From Helicobacter typhlonius (GTDB lineage: Bacteria; Campylobacterota; Campylobacteria; Campylobacterales; Helicobacteraceae), in assembly GCF_001460635.1 (NCBI RefSeq), contig NZ_LN907858.1, positions 1,736,001 through 1,800,000 of the forward strand: a DNA stretch of 64,000 nt, read 5' to 3'. Below, piece by piece: positions 26,349-35,952 of the stretch; position 1 is the stretch's first letter; the number at the start of each line of letters is the position of its first letter. The translations under genes and the position numbers were made by a program. The notes under the pieces are model-generated. The model was not told the origin of the DNA. It made no database searches and saw nothing but the letters and a program-made list of their open reading frames with translations.

Positions 26349-27563
26349 TTAGCTACGATAATCTGCATTAATCTTCACATAATCATAGCCCAAATCACAA
26401 CCATAGGCGACAAAACTCCCGATTCCTACACCTAAATCACAGCTTATCCTAAAGCTTTCTTTTTGCATAACCGCCGCGGCTTTAGATTCTGTGCTTTCAT
26501 CAAAAAGAATCTGTCCCTTATCAAAAACCACTACATTTTCAAAGCTGATACAAAGGCTCTCCTGCGCACATTCTACACCACTCGCACCGATTGTAGAGGC
26601 TATCCTCCCCCAATTTGGATCTCCACCAAAAATAGCAGTTTTTACCAAAAGCGAATTTGTAAGAGCCTTAGCTGCCCTCATTGCCTCATCTTCATTTTTT
26701 GCACCCTTTACTTCAAAGGCTACAAGCTTTTTTGCTCCCTCGCCATCGCGCACCATATCGGTGGCAAGTTTATGCATTACTATTTTGAGCGCCTCTTTGA
26801 ATGCTGCCTCATCATACGCCCCACTGCGCCCATTTGCAAATAAAAATACTGAATCATTCGTACTCATATCACCATCTACGCTAATGGCATTAAAGCTTGT
26901 CTTTACGCATTCTTGTAGGATTCTATCCCCGTGCACTTTGGGTAGTGCCGCGTCTGTGGTGATGAAACACAACATAGTCGCTAATGCCGGCTGTATCATA
27001 CCCGCGCCCTTTGCCATTGCGCCAATGCAAAATCTTTGACCAGAGGGAAGTTTCACTTGTAGAGCAATTTCTTTGCTAAAGGCATCAGTCGTGCGTATCG
27101 CATCGGCGGCACGAGTGTGGGCGTTTTCATCTTTTGCGTGAGGATTAAACGCACCAAAAGAAGCAATAATTTTCTCCTTTGGCAAATACTGCCCTATCAC
27201 ACCTGTGCTTGACATAATGGGATTTTGCACAAAAGGGAATTTTTGTTGTAAGACATTTAGAATCTCACTCACATCATCTATGCCCCTTTGCCCCGTCATT
27301 GCATTTGCATTTTTGGTATTAATTAACACAAAATTACTCTCCTTGCCCTCCACAAACCGCTTATAATGCGTGATTGGCGCAGCTTCAAAGGTATTGCTCG
27401 TAAAAAGTGTAAAGGGCTTGAGCTTATCCTCGCTATACAAAAAGGCTACATCAAGTGCGGGCGTGCCATCAGTCTGCTTTGGCTTTAGTCCCGTACTTAC
27501 ACCATCGGCATAGAATCCTTGCGGTGCGTTAATGCCACCCTTGATAGGAATAATATCAAACAT
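26349..27563 (-). CDS. argJ: Ornithine acetyltransferase / N-acetylglutamate synthase
   Basis: Transfers the acetyl group from N-acetylornithine to glutamate in the cyclic arginine pathway. The autocleavage region [14 protein letters not shown] is intact, with the catalytic Thr after the second Ala. C-terminal blocks [19 protein letters not shown] and [18 protein letters not shown] end normally. I set the start at ATG 27563, which has GGGAGG upstream; a TTG at 27569 is less likely. It overlaps the potassium-channel gene by 8 bases. Confidence 0.93.
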   Translation of the reverse strand: MFDIIPIKGGINAPQGFYADGVSTGLKPKQTDGTPALDVAFLYSEDKLKPFTLFTSNTFEAAPITHYKRFVEGKESNFVLINTKNANAMTGQRGIDDVSEILNVLQQKFPFVQNPIMSSTGVIGQYLPKEKIIASFGAFNPHAKDENAHTRAADAIRTTDAFSKEIALQVKLPSGQRFCIGAMAKGAGMIQPALATMLCFITTDAALPKVHGDRILQECVKTSFNAISVDGDMSTNDSVFLFANGRSGAYDEAAFKEALKIVMHKLATDMVRDGEGAKKLVAFEVKGAKNEDEAMRAAKALTNSLLVKTAIFGGDPNWGRIASTIGASGVECAQESLCISFENVVVFDKGQILFDESTESKAAAVMQKESFRISCDLGVGIGSFVAYGCDLGYDYVKINADYRS

Positions 27564-28683
27564 AATCAACCTCCCTTGGTTTTTGCTTTTTCATAATCAA
27601 TCGCTTCGTATCACGAATATTATCACCCGAGCCAATCACAAGGAGTTTGCACTCGCTCGAAACAATCGTATTGCCATTTGGCATAGTGATGTAAGTGCCG
27701 TCCTTTTGTGTAAGTCCCACGACAGACACATTTGTAATATCTCGGAAATGTGCCTCCTTGAGCTTTCTTAACACAAGCCACGAATATTTAGGGACAATAA
27801 TCTCCTCCAAATCAAGCGGTGTATCGTGGCGATACAAAAATCGCTCAAGCAGATTCTCCATATCAGGACGCACTGCCATAGCGGAGATTCTCTGTGCCAT
27901 AAGTTTAGGAGCAGAGATTACAGAATCACAACTTAACTTTTTGAGCTTTTGGCTCTCTTCCTCGGAATTTGCAGTAGCGATGATATAGTAGGGTTTTCTC
28001 TTTAGCTCCTCCTCAAAAAGTCGCGCACTCACTACCATTGTAATATTATCTGCTGCATTCTTAGAAAAGCTCACAATACCCTTTGCACTTGAAAGATGAG
28101 ATTTCAGCATAGCAATGTGTGTGTGCGGGTCATCAACGATATAATGAGGATATTTATGTTTTTTAGCCTGAATCTCAAAATCCGGCGCATTATCCACCAC
28201 CACAAATGGAATATGAGACTTCAAAAACTGCTGGGCTAACTGCATAGTAAATTCATTGTGATAGCAAATCACATAATGATTCTGCAAACGCGCAATTTTA
28301 TATACCATTTTCTGCTCCTTAATCAATGCTATGAGTACGCCATTATTTACCACACCCATAATAAATGCCACACTAAATGTTACAACACCCGCGCCACCTA
28401 TCATAAGTAGCACCGTGAAAATAATGGTGATTGTGTTAAAAGTATCCTCGTTGAGTGAGCCAAACCCGGTGTTTGTAAATGTGTAAGAAGCCTGAAAAAA
28501 TGCGTGCATTAAATCATAATCTTCTAATATCAAATACCCCAAAGTTCCAAAAAGAATAAAAAGCTGGACGAGAATAAACGGGAGACGAAAGGGTTTGAGC
28601 TGTTCATACAGCTCCCCTGAAAGTGAAATATCCGGCTTGGGTCTATTACCCCAATTAAGAAATTTCTTAACCTTTAAAAACAA
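27556..28683 (-). CDS. Potassium channel with RCK/TrkA-N domain
   Basis: A 375-aa inner-membrane channel. It has two helices with a pore loop (selectivity sequence TNTGFGS) in residues about 30-125, then a cytosolic RCK/TrkA-N domain ([19 protein letters not shown]) and a C-terminal TrkA-C-like part. It matches in order and sequence the H. pylori HpKchA channel needed for colonisation. The start appears to be TTG without a clear ribosome site. The first helix and pore fix the frame. The end overlaps the argJ start. Confidence 0.88.
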   Translation of the reverse strand: MFLKVKKFLNWGNRPKPDISLSGELYEQLKPFRLPFILVQLFILFGTLGYLILEDYDLMHAFFQASYTFTNTGFGSLNEDTFNTITIIFTVLLMIGGAGVVTFSVAFIMGVVNNGVLIALIKEQKMVYKIARLQNHYVICYHNEFTMQLAQQFLKSHIPFVVVDNAPDFEIQAKKHKYPHYIVDDPHTHIAMLKSHLSSAKGIVSFSKNAADNITMVVSARLFEEELKRKPYYIIATANSEEESQKLKKLSCDSVISAPKLMAQRISAMAVRPDMENLLERFLYRHDTPLDLEEIIVPKYSWLVLRKLKEAHFRDITNVSVVGLTQKDGTYITMPNGNTIVSSECKLLVIGSGDNIRDTKRLIMKKQKPREVDYV

Positions 28684-28697
28684 GGTAAATTATAGCC

Positions 28698-28886
28698 CTA
28701 TGAGTATTTTTTCATTGTGCGTAGTGTAGAGGCTGCTACTCTTACACGCACACTTGTGCCATCTTCAAGCTTGAGTGCAATACTGCGGAGATTAGGAAGT
28801 GAGCGTCTTTTTGTCTTGTTATTAGCATGGCTCACATTATTGCCTACCATTGGTCCTTTACCCGTGAAAAAACATTTCTTCGCCAT
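28698..28886 (-). CDS. rpmB: 50S ribosomal protein L28
   Basis: The 62-aa L28 ([20 protein letters not shown] ... [10 protein letters not shown]) of the large ribosomal subunit. Length and blocks are normal. It lies between the HlyD gene and the channel gene, as a short single gene, with a ribosome site AAAGGAT before the ATG. Confidence 0.96.
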   Translation of the reverse strand: MAKKCFFTGKGPMVGNNVSHANNKTKRRSLPNLRSIALKLEDGTSVRVRVAASTLRTMKKYS

Positions 28887-28949
28887 AGAAATCCTTTATA
28901 TGAAATAAGGCTGGATTGTAATAAAACTAAGCACAAAACTACCTTAATC

Positions 28950-29924
28950 CTAATCAATAAGCACACTCATACCAACTCTTAACCCATCAACAGGCATAAG
29001 CGGATACGCCTCTACTTCAAAAGTCCTCACATCATAGCCTTTATGCGCACTTGTCGCTCTCCAAGTCGCAAAATCTCCCATAACAGACACAAAAGTTACT
29101 TTAAACTCCACTTCTTTGTTGAGTGCGGGAATGTATGCCTTAAATGTGCGGTCTTTTGGGAAGTCTTGGAGCCGATACTCTGGCACATAAAAGCTAATCC
29201 ACGCGTCATTCATATCAATCATCAGCACCACTGGGAATCCACTAGGGGATAACTCACCCTCGTGTAGTAAAACATTGCTAATCTCACCATTTGCAGGAGC
29301 TATGGCTTGGGTATCTTTTGCATAGCTTTCTACCTCGCTCACCTGCCCTGCTGCAGCGTCCTCTTTAGCTTGAGCGGCAATTTTTGTCTCACTACTTGCG
29401 CCATCAAGGGCTAGTTTATACTGCTGATAGGCTACACTTTCGTTATGTTTAGCTGTCGTATAATTTGCATATGTTTCATCACGTCTTTGTTGGCTCACTA
29501 CGCCGTCTTTATATAAAGATTCTATGCGCTCATAGGTGCTTTTAGCGAGATTTGCCATAGTTCTTGCACCCTGCCATACATCTTTTGCAGACTGAATCGT
29601 CTCCACCCTCGCACCCCGATTTGTCTCTGTGCTTAGAGCCTTTGCCGCTTCGTATCCTGCCCTTGCCTGTTCAAGTTTCGCCTCAAGCTCTGGAGAATTA
29701 ATGCTATATACCAAATCACCCTTTTTTAGCATATCTCCCTTTTTAACAAAGATATTCTCCACACGCCCCGCGACTTTCGAGCTAATAGCATACTCGCGCG
29801 CCTGCACTTGGGCGTAAATTCTATTCTCTTTTGGTTCATATGCTCGTGTAAAGCTAATAATAAGCCACAGCACAAAACATAGCGCAATAACAGCCAATGC
29901 AACATACTTTAACGATATTTTCAT
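28950..29924 (-). CDS. HlyD/EmrA-type membrane fusion protein
   Basis: The periplasmic adaptor of a tripartite efflux or secretion pump. An N-terminal anchor (residues about 7-27), a biotinyl-lipoyl half (REYAISSKVAGRVENIFVKKGDMLKKGDLVYS), a long helical hairpin and a second lipoyl half with a beta-barrel (NGEISNVLLHEGELSPSGFPVVLMID) are in order. Length 324 aa. It overlaps the TolC gene by 4 bases (ATGA). In H. pylori the TolC-HlyD pair is beside ABC-2 permeases; here a matching permease lies at 44032-45213, about 13 kb away. Confidence 0.9.
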   Translation of the reverse strand: MKISLKYVALAVIALCFVLWLIISFTRAYEPKENRIYAQVQAREYAISSKVAGRVENIFVKKGDMLKKGDLVYSINSPELEAKLEQARAGYEAAKALSTETNRGARVETIQSAKDVWQGARTMANLAKSTYERIESLYKDGVVSQQRRDETYANYTTAKHNESVAYQQYKLALDGASSETKIAAQAKEDAAAGQVSEVESYAKDTQAIAPANGEISNVLLHEGELSPSGFPVVLMIDMNDAWISFYVPEYRLQDFPKDRTFKAYIPALNKEVEFKVTFVSVMGDFATWRATSAHKGYDVRTFEVEAYPLMPVDGLRVGMSVLID

Positions 29925-31264
29925 TCCATTTCTCCTACTTTGTTAAAAAAGCCATAGAATCTTTCTATTTCATCACTAAGTGCGAATAAACGTGATAAAG
30001 CGATAACATAGTTATACGCCACGCTTTGACGCTCAATGATTGCAAGAGATAGGGCATTTTGTGCATCACTTACCTCTGTGCTCGTGCTTAAGCCTTGCAC
30101 AAACGCGCTTTTTCGTAGCTTCAAATTCTCGCTTGCAAGCTCAATAGAGGAGCTAAGGCTAAAATATTGTGTCTTATAAGAAAGCACCTCATTATAGGTT
30201 TTTTCACAAAGCGTTTTTAAATCTTTTTGCGCCTGTGTAAGCGCGTATTGCGCTTCAAGGGAGGCAATTTTACTCGCTTGATATTTTTGAATCCGCCCAT
30301 TTGGGCTAAGGAGTGACCACCGAGCCCCTACACCCACATACCAATTAGGCAAAGCCTTCTCAAACAAAGAAGTGTTATCAGTAACCATATAACTACCAAA
30401 AAGCCCTACATCTGGTAAAAATGAAGAAAATTCAATGCGTGAAAGTTCGTCTGCACCTTTCTTTTTATTATCTATCATACGCAAGGCGGGATAGACTTCA
30501 AATGTCTTATTCACAAAATAATCCACCTTTTCTAGCCAAGCCTCCTGCTTAATATCAATATTTTTGACGAGATTTAAAGCCCCTGTGCCATTGCGTCCAA
30601 GCATTGCATTAAGTGCTATATAGGCAATATCAAGATTATCTCTTGCTTTCTGCACTTCAATATTTGATTTATCATAATTCACTTGTGCTTGAAGTGTCTC
30701 TAACCGCGCAATCTGTCCTTTTTCTTGCAATTTCTGCGCGTTTTGATAATGCGCTAAATGCCCCGCATTTGCCTCCTCGAGCGTGTTTAGAATCTGCTGG
30801 GCTAAGACCGCACCATAGTAGAGCTTCGTGCAGTCCTCAAAAAGGCTTAATTCTTTGAGTTTTAATGCCAAAGTGGCGTCCTCTAGTGCGATTTGGGATA
30901 ATTTATTTGCAAAATACCTCTTCCCACCCGTGAAAAGTGGATACATAATATTAAGCACACCAAAGACAATATTTTGGTCTTGCAAGGCAACAGGTTTAAG
31001 TCCAGCCAAAAGTGGCGGCAAAGCAGAGGTATCAAAAAACGGCAGGTGCATTTGTTCGTTTAAATGTATATACGAGGCATTCAATGAAATCTGCGGGAGA
31101 TAAATCATTTTCGTGGCACTTCTTAGCTTTTCTTGTTTTTGGAGCGCACTCTGGGAGCTTTTTAATCCATCATTTTGGGCTAAAACCTGATTATAGGCAG
31201 ATTCTAAACTCAAATACTCTGCGTGTGCATATGCGAATATCATAAGAAATATCCACTTTTTCAT
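29921..31264 (-). CDS. TolC-family outer-membrane efflux protein
   Basis: A 447-aa outer-membrane channel. Signal peptide MKKWIFLMIFAYAHA; two outer-membrane efflux repeats rich in coiled-coil (residues about 30-220 and 230-430). Partner of the HlyD gene, which it overlaps. It is the first gene of the pair; a 61-base spacer separates it from the divergent TIGR02757 gene and must hold both promoters. Confidence 0.9.
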   Translation of the reverse strand: MKKWIFLMIFAYAHAEYLSLESAYNQVLAQNDGLKSSQSALQKQEKLRSATKMIYLPQISLNASYIHLNEQMHLPFFDTSALPPLLAGLKPVALQDQNIVFGVLNIMYPLFTGGKRYFANKLSQIALEDATLALKLKELSLFEDCTKLYYGAVLAQQILNTLEEANAGHLAHYQNAQKLQEKGQIARLETLQAQVNYDKSNIEVQKARDNLDIAYIALNAMLGRNGTGALNLVKNIDIKQEAWLEKVDYFVNKTFEVYPALRMIDNKKKGADELSRIEFSSFLPDVGLFGSYMVTDNTSLFEKALPNWYVGVGARWSLLSPNGRIQKYQASKIASLEAQYALTQAQKDLKTLCEKTYNEVLSYKTQYFSLSSSIELASENLKLRKSAFVQGLSTSTEVSDAQNALSLAIIERQSVAYNYVIALSRLFALSDEIERFYGFFNKVGEME

Positions 31265-31325
31265 CGTGTGCCTTTTGTGTTAAAATGCCGAGATTCTAGC
31301 GCAAAAACATCAACAAAGGTTCGCT

Positions 31326-32186
31326 GTGCAAAAGCTTAAAAACACACTTGATGAATGCTATACGCGCCATAATACAGAATGCGAACTCAATGAGGATAAG
31401 CCTGACCCGCTGCTTGTAGTAAAATCTTTTGAATCTAGCTCCATTGTCGCAGAAATCGCCCTTATATGCGCCCTACTCTCCTATGGCAACGCAAGTCTTA
31501 TTGTCAAAATGCTTCAAAGCCTTGATTTTTCGCTTTTAGAATCTAAGGATAAGATTAGGCAGAGTGATAAGGAAAGCTTCCCCTATTACAGATTCCAAAC
31601 GCGCACAGATATAAAACATCTCTTTCTCATCATCGCTACTATGCTCGAAAAACAATCTTTAAAGGCACATTTTATCAATGCCTTTAAGAATCCTCCCACA
31701 AATCTCACACATTGGCGACAAAGCAAAAATTTCTATCACGCGCGTATGCTTTATAGCATCTCCTCTTGCATAAATTTATTTCACCATTATGCAAATAAGC
31801 TTAATATTCCCATAAGTAGCGGACTAAGCTTCGCACTCGGCACATCTTGTAGTGAGATTCTAAAAATTAAAGGCAATCCGCCTAGTGGCACAGGCGCATT
31901 CAAAAGGTGGAATATGCTACTTCGATGGCTCGTGCGTAAGGATAAAGTCGATATGGGGCTATGGCAAGATTCTTTATCCCCTCGTTATCTTATCTTGCCC
32001 CTTGATACACATACTTTCAAGCTTTGCAAGAGGCTTAACATCATAGATTCAAAGCAATACAATCTCAAAAGCGCATTACAAGCTACCGACAACCTCGCAC
32101 TTTTAGACGAGAATGACCCTGTGAAATACGATTTCGCGCTTTATCGCTTGGGGCAAAGTGGCGAGTATAAACATATCCTTTCTTAA
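31326..32186 (+). CDS. TIGR02757 family protein
   Basis: A 286-aa cytosolic protein. Blocks LICALLSYGNASLIVKMLQ, GNPPSGTGAFKRWNMLLRWLVRKDKVDMGLW and PLDTHTFKLCKRL match the TIGR02757/DUF2400 family common in Campylobacterota and Bacteroidota. The helix-hairpin-helix-like arrangement recalls base-excision glycosylases, but no activity is known to me. The start is GTG after AAAGG. It ends at a hairpin shared with the pseudopilin genes. Confidence 0.82.
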   Translation: MQKLKNTLDECYTRHNTECELNEDKPDPLLVVKSFESSSIVAEIALICALLSYGNASLIVKMLQSLDFSLLESKDKIRQSDKESFPYYRFQTRTDIKHLFLIIATMLEKQSLKAHFINAFKNPPTNLTHWRQSKNFYHARMLYSISSCINLFHHYANKLNIPISSGLSFALGTSCSEILKIKGNPPSGTGAFKRWNMLLRWLVRKDKVDMGLWQDSLSPRYLILPLDTHTFKLCKRLNIIDSKQYNLKSALQATDNLALLDENDPVKYDFALYRLGQSGEYKHILS

Positions 32187-32197
32187 AAAATTATACT

Positions 32198-32236
32198 TAG
32201 AATCTTTAAAATCCCGCACAGATTCTAAAGATTCTA
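32198..32236. terminator. Convergent hairpin made of AGATTCTA words
   Basis: Arms TAGAATCTTTA (32198-32208) and TAAAGATTCTA (32226-32236) are perfect over 11 bp with a 17-base loop. It lies between convergent genes (TIGR02757 on plus, pseudopilin on minus). The two arms are oppositely oriented copies of the common AGATTCTA word. Confidence 0.55.
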
Positions 32237-32243
32237 CAAATCG

Positions 32244-32690
32244 CTACTTATCTAAGATTCTATCGCCAAGCTCCTTACACAAAGGTGCAGAGAGGACACA
32301 GGATATTTTTGGATTTATTGCGAGATTTGGCGGGTCTATGCGGAAAACAACATTCTGTGCGCCAATATGCGCAATAAGTGTAGAATCTTGTAACACAAAG
32401 GCGCATTGATGTTTTGGATTAAGAGTAAGCTGATGAAACACATTTCGCGCGTGAGCCATAGATATAGAATCTCCGCGAATGAAGCTATCCGCGTAATAGG
32501 CACTCAAAATATACTGCGTATGTGAAAGTTTAGATTTGAGGTGCAAAATGCACTGCCTCTGCGTGATGTGTCCCATATAGCGCACTCCCACACCTGCGAC
32601 AATCGCTACGATGATAATCACACATAGCAACTCAAACGCACTAAATCCCGCCCTACTGCAATATCGCACCTTAAAACTAGAATATTGCAT
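32244..32690 (-). CDS. Type II/IV pseudopilin-like protein
   Basis: A 148-aa protein with a class III prepilin leader: short basic peptide, then RAG|FSAFELLCVIIIVAIVAGVG with Glu at +5, to be cut by a prepilin peptidase at the inner membrane. The C-terminal globular part has several cysteines. Its start overlaps the end of the upstream pseudopilin by 14 bases, so the two form an operon. It probably belongs to a T2SS-like or competence pseudopilus; no other machine gene is in the window. Confidence 0.82.
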   Translation of the reverse strand: MQYSSFKVRYCSRAGFSAFELLCVIIIVAIVAGVGVRYMGHITQRQCILHLKSKLSHTQYILSAYYADSFIRGDSISMAHARNVFHQLTLNPKHQCAFVLQDSTLIAHIGAQNVVFRIDPPNLAINPKISCVLSAPLCKELGDRILDK

Positions 32691-33162
32691 TTGATGTGCT
32701 TAGTGGCACTTCTCGGCGCGTTTTGTGTCGCTCAAGGAGTTTGGCACAAAGCGTAGAATCTGCCTTTGGTTGCACAAAAAACACAATCTTACCTTGTTCT
32801 TGGCTAAGGTGAATACAATCATTTTGTGAATCTACCGCGCCATTTTTGGCAAGCTTTATACCATTGCCCTGTGCTATCCAACGCGAATGGCTAAGCCCAG
32901 CTAAATCAATCATCTGCGCCCCGTCAATACTATTTGGCTCAAGGTTTTGACTAAAAACCTCTCGTTGAATAGCATTAATTGCACTGACAATATCATTCTC
33001 TACTGCGATAAGCTGTGCATCAGCGCGAGTAAATGAGAGACGCGGAATGGCGATAGCCGCAAGGATTCCGAGTATGATGATGACAAACACGAGTTCAAGC
33101 ATACTAAACGCGCCACGCGTGATGCTTCGCCATTTATTTCTGCGCTTAGACAATGCTTTCAT
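32677..33162 (-). CDS. GspG-like pseudopilin
   Basis: A 161-aa protein whose leader RGA|FSMLELVFVIIILGILAAIAIPRL is a textbook type IV pilin-like N-terminus with Glu at +5. It is followed by a helix (ADAQLIAVENDIVSAINAI) and a small C-terminal domain. It is the best major-pseudopilin candidate in the window. It is paired with the overlapping downstream pseudopilin and lies directly after a SixA-like phosphatase gene. It could serve DNA uptake or protein secretion. Confidence 0.85.
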   Translation of the reverse strand: MKALSKRRNKWRSITRGAFSMLELVFVIIILGILAAIAIPRLSFTRADAQLIAVENDIVSAINAIQREVFSQNLEPNSIDGAQMIDLAGLSHSRWIAQGNGIKLAKNGAVDSQNDCIHLSQEQGKIVFFVQPKADSTLCAKLLERHKTRREVPLSTSNAIF

Positions 33163-33170
33163 TTACGAAT

Positions 33171-33689
33171 CTATTTCCCAAAGCCTTCAAGCATAAATGG
33201 AGGCACGATAAAATCAAGGCTTCCCATACCCTCGAGCGTGTCGCCCTCCGCCTGTATAATAAATCTCATTAGCACACCTTTAGGCACAAGAGCGCGAAAA
33301 GAGGGGCAAAGATAAGTAGCAAAGCTTTTTAAATCAGGTTGGTGTCCTACAATAAGCACATTTGAAGCCTTTTGAAATGCTTTTGTTTGTGTTAGCTTCA
33401 TATATCCATCAAGCCCACAATCTGGCGCAATATCATCACTTATCACAATATAGCTTGATTTAATGTATTTTCTTAGCGGTTTTAAAGTCTGCGTTGTGCG
33501 CTTGGCAGGGGAGCAAAATACCATATCAAAACCCAAATTTTTCTTAGCAAAACGCGCAATGTCCCTACTTTGTGCCTTGCCCAATTTGCTAAGAGGACGA
33601 AAAATATCGCTCTTATCTTTTGTGCTATTTAAGCGATATTCTTCCCTACTTATCGTATCAGCGTGTCGCAAAAGTGTAATTGTTTTCAT
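33171..33689 (-). CDS. SixA-like phosphohistidine phosphatase
   Basis: A 172-aa histidine-phosphatase-superfamily protein. The catalytic RHAD (LLRHADTISREEYRLN) is at the N-terminus. The second His is in VLIVGHQPDL, and FCSPAKRTTQT carries the conserved Arg. SixA removes phosphate from phosphohistidine in signalling proteins in E. coli; here the target is unknown. It lies 8 bases upstream of the pseudopilin pair on the same strand. Confidence 0.85.
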   Translation of the reverse strand: MKTITLLRHADTISREEYRLNSTKDKSDIFRPLSKLGKAQSRDIARFAKKNLGFDMVFCSPAKRTTQTLKPLRKYIKSSYIVISDDIAPDCGLDGYMKLTQTKAFQKASNVLIVGHQPDLKSFATYLCPSFRALVPKGVLMRFIIQAEGDTLEGMGSLDFIVPPFMLEGFGK

Positions 33690-33729
33690 AGCCTACTCCT
33701 TTAGTTAAAATCTATCTTGCAAATCTTAT

Positions 33730-34422
33730 CTAGCGTAAAATCCGCTCACACATACTCGCCACAAAATCTGCACTTCTCTTTGCAGAACTCTCCAAAAACT
33801 CATCAAAACTCACATCAGCACTTCCATCAGCACTATCGCTAATAGAGCGTAAAATACAAAATGGTATCCCGCACGAATCACACACGACAGCCACCGCTGC
33901 GCCCTCCATTTCTACCGCTACCGCATTAAAATGCTCCACAATCCACTGCTTTTTCTTACTATCTGCAATAAAACTATCGCCCGAAGCGATAATGCCCTCT
34001 TTGAGTGCAATACCCCGCGCTTTGGCGACTTCTTTTGCAATATCATTTAGCTCTGTGGCAGATTCCATATAGAGCTTACTCTCTGGTATGAATCCTAATG
34101 CGTGTCCAAAGGCGGTAATATCCACATCATATTGACATAGTTTGCTGCCAAGCACCAGATTACCCACCTTTAAATCTGCGCTTAAACCTCCCGCCACACC
34201 GCTAAAAATAATTTTCTCGCAGTTAAATTTAAGAATCATTACACTTGCGCTTAATGCCGCGTGAACCTTGCCTATCTTGCTATATGCGATAAATATCGTG
34301 TGATTTTCCCGCGAGATTTCATAATATGTATTACCCCCGATAGAATGCGTTTTGTGTTCGCCAAATCGTTCAAGTAGTGGTGTGATTTCCTCTACCATAG
34401 CACCTATGATACCTATTGTCAT
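33730..34422 (-). CDS. mtnN: MTA/SAH nucleosidase
   Basis: Hydrolyses methylthioadenosine and S-adenosylhomocysteine; in Helicobacter the same enzyme also cleaves aminofutalosine in menaquinone synthesis. Start ATG 34422 (MTIGIIGAMVEE) has AAAGGAG 5 bases upstream; an upstream in-frame start at 34452 adds 10 residues without such a site. Key blocks GVAGGLSADLKVGNLV, SGDSFIADSKKKQWI and AVEMEGAAVAVVC are intact, with the catalytic Asp in RSISDSADG. Confidence 0.93.
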   Translation of the reverse strand: MTIGIIGAMVEEITPLLERFGEHKTHSIGGNTYYEISRENHTIFIAYSKIGKVHAALSASVMILKFNCEKIIFSGVAGGLSADLKVGNLVLGSKLCQYDVDITAFGHALGFIPESKLYMESATELNDIAKEVAKARGIALKEGIIASGDSFIADSKKKQWIVEHFNAVAVEMEGAAVAVVCDSCGIPFCILRSISDSADGSADVSFDEFLESSAKRSADFVASMCERILR

Positions 34423-34538
34423 ACGAACTCCTTTTGTGTTATTGTCCTTCAAGGCTACTTAAGCTTAAATTTGAGAGAAAATTCTATAAAAACAAGAGTA
34501 TTTTTAGAATCTGCACCTTAAGCTAAATTAATTTAGCC

Positions 34539-35471
34539 CTACGCGTTTTCTATGCCCTCGATACATTCTTTCAAAGTCGCGAGATTGCTTACATTCCAAG
34601 TCGGTGCTTGGCTTAGACGCTTATTAAGCCCTTTTAACACACTGCCATTGCCAAATTCTATAAATGTATCTATATTATCTAGCTTTAAAATTGATTGCTT
34701 ATACAGCACGGGCTTTGTGAGCTGACTGCTAAGCAGCTCTTTTGCCTTTTGCTTTGTGTCATAAAGCTCAAGGGTAGCGTTTGAAAGGATAGGGGTATTG
34801 AGGCTTTCATTCAGGCTAGATTCTAAAAGCGCGCTAAAAGGTGCGCTCGCAGATTCTAAAAGCGGACAATGACTTGCAACAGACATTGGCAAAAGCAAGG
34901 CGCGTTTAGCTCCTAGTGCCTTTATATCTGCCTCTAATGCGCTTAAATCATCTTTCTTGCCGGCTAAAACGATTTGTCCATCGCCATTATAGTTCGCACA
35001 CCAAATGCTTTTACCCTCCTTTTGCTTATTTTCACAAAAAGATTCTAATTTCTTGTCATCAAGACCTACAACAACCATCATTCCGGCGTTTTTACCCTCA
35101 CACGCCTCCGCCATAAGCTCACCCCGCCTGTATATCAGCTCTATGCCCTTTGAAAAACTCGCTCCACCACTTAGCACGACCGCGCTTACCTCACCAAGTG
35201 AATGCCCCATCGCTACACTCGCCTTAAGTGGCATTTCATTTTGCAAAACATTATAGGCAATCGCACTCACAAGAAAAATCGCACTTTGTGTGTATTGCGT
35301 GAGATTAAGCTTGTCATTTTCCTCAAATAAAAGTTGCTTCATATCTAAATGTAATGTGTCTCCTGCCTCCTCAAAAAGTGTCTTTGCGATGGCAAAATTA
35401 TCGTAAAACTCTTTACCCATACCTACACTTTGTGAGCCTTGTCCGGGAAATATAAAAGCATATCTCATCAT
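34539..35471 (-). CDS. fabD: Malonyl-CoA:ACP transacylase
   Basis: Loads malonyl onto acyl carrier protein for type II fatty acid synthesis. 310 aa. The N-terminal PGQGSQSVGMGKEFYDN, the nucleophile GHSLGEVSA and the later GNGSVLKGLNKRL are present. Two adjacent ATGs (35471, 35468) precede RYAFIF; the second gives the usual N-terminus. AAAGGAT lies upstream. Confidence 0.94.
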   Translation of the reverse strand: MMRYAFIFPGQGSQSVGMGKEFYDNFAIAKTLFEEAGDTLHLDMKQLLFEENDKLNLTQYTQSAIFLVSAIAYNVLQNEMPLKASVAMGHSLGEVSAVVLSGGASFSKGIELIYRRGELMAEACEGKNAGMMVVVGLDDKKLESFCENKQKEGKSIWCANYNGDGQIVLAGKKDDLSALEADIKALGAKRALLLPMSVASHCPLLESASAPFSALLESSLNESLNTPILSNATLELYDTKQKAKELLSSQLTKPVLYKQSILKLDNIDTFIEFGNGSVLKGLNKRLSQAPTWNVSNLATLKECIEGIENA

Positions 35472-35740
35472 TTAATCCTTTAGATTCTATTTTATCCTCA
35501 CAGAGAGATTCTAAAAAATGTGATTGTAGCAAACTTCATATAAACCAAGCATTAAACATTTTTTTACCATTGCTTTAATGCCTTTTTATGCCCTTAGTAA
35601 TTTAAAGATATAAAATCTCAAGCAAAGGCTTTGGTTAAGTGTAGTTTTATGAATTTTTCCATACAATAACGCTCCTTTTTGTTTCTGCAATTTTGGTTTC
35701 TATAAAAATTTTAGATTCTGTAAAAGCGCAAAAAGTCTAT

Positions 35741-35831
35741 GGACAGGTGGGTGAGTTGGCTGAAACCACATCCCTGCTAAGGATGCATAGCCGCAAGGTT
35801 ATCGAGGGTTCGAATCCCTCCCTGTCCGCCA
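35741..35831 (+). tRNA. tRNA-Ser (anticodon GCU)
   Basis: The acceptor stem GGACAGG (35741-35747) pairs with CCTGTCC (35821-35827). The anticodon loop CTGCTAA gives GCU, reading AGC/AGU. A long variable arm typical of serine tRNAs follows, then the T arm with GGTTCGAATCC. The discriminator is G and CCA is encoded (35829-35831). An AT-rich -10-like TATAAA lies about 35 bases upstream. Confidence 0.97.
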
Positions 35832-35915
35832 CCCTCTTACCTCATCACTTTTTCACATATATTTTTAGTGCGCAATCAAGTCGCGTGAGTTAGATTCTGT
35901 GCATTTCATAAAACT

Positions 35916-35945
35916 ACACAAATTCATTGATAATTTGTGTATAAT
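35916..35945 (+). promoter_or_regulatory. Promoter with overlapping 25-bp operator
   Basis: ACACAAATT (35916-35924) and AATTTGTGT (35932-35940) are perfect 9-bp arms around a 7-base centre. The last T of the palindrome begins TATAAT (35940-35945), so a bound dimer would cover the space just upstream of the -10. The ATG of the lpxE-eptA gene starts 8 bases after the -10 and no ribosome site is seen, which suggests a leaderless or near-leaderless message. Confidence 0.6.
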
Positions 35946-35952
35946 CACAGCT

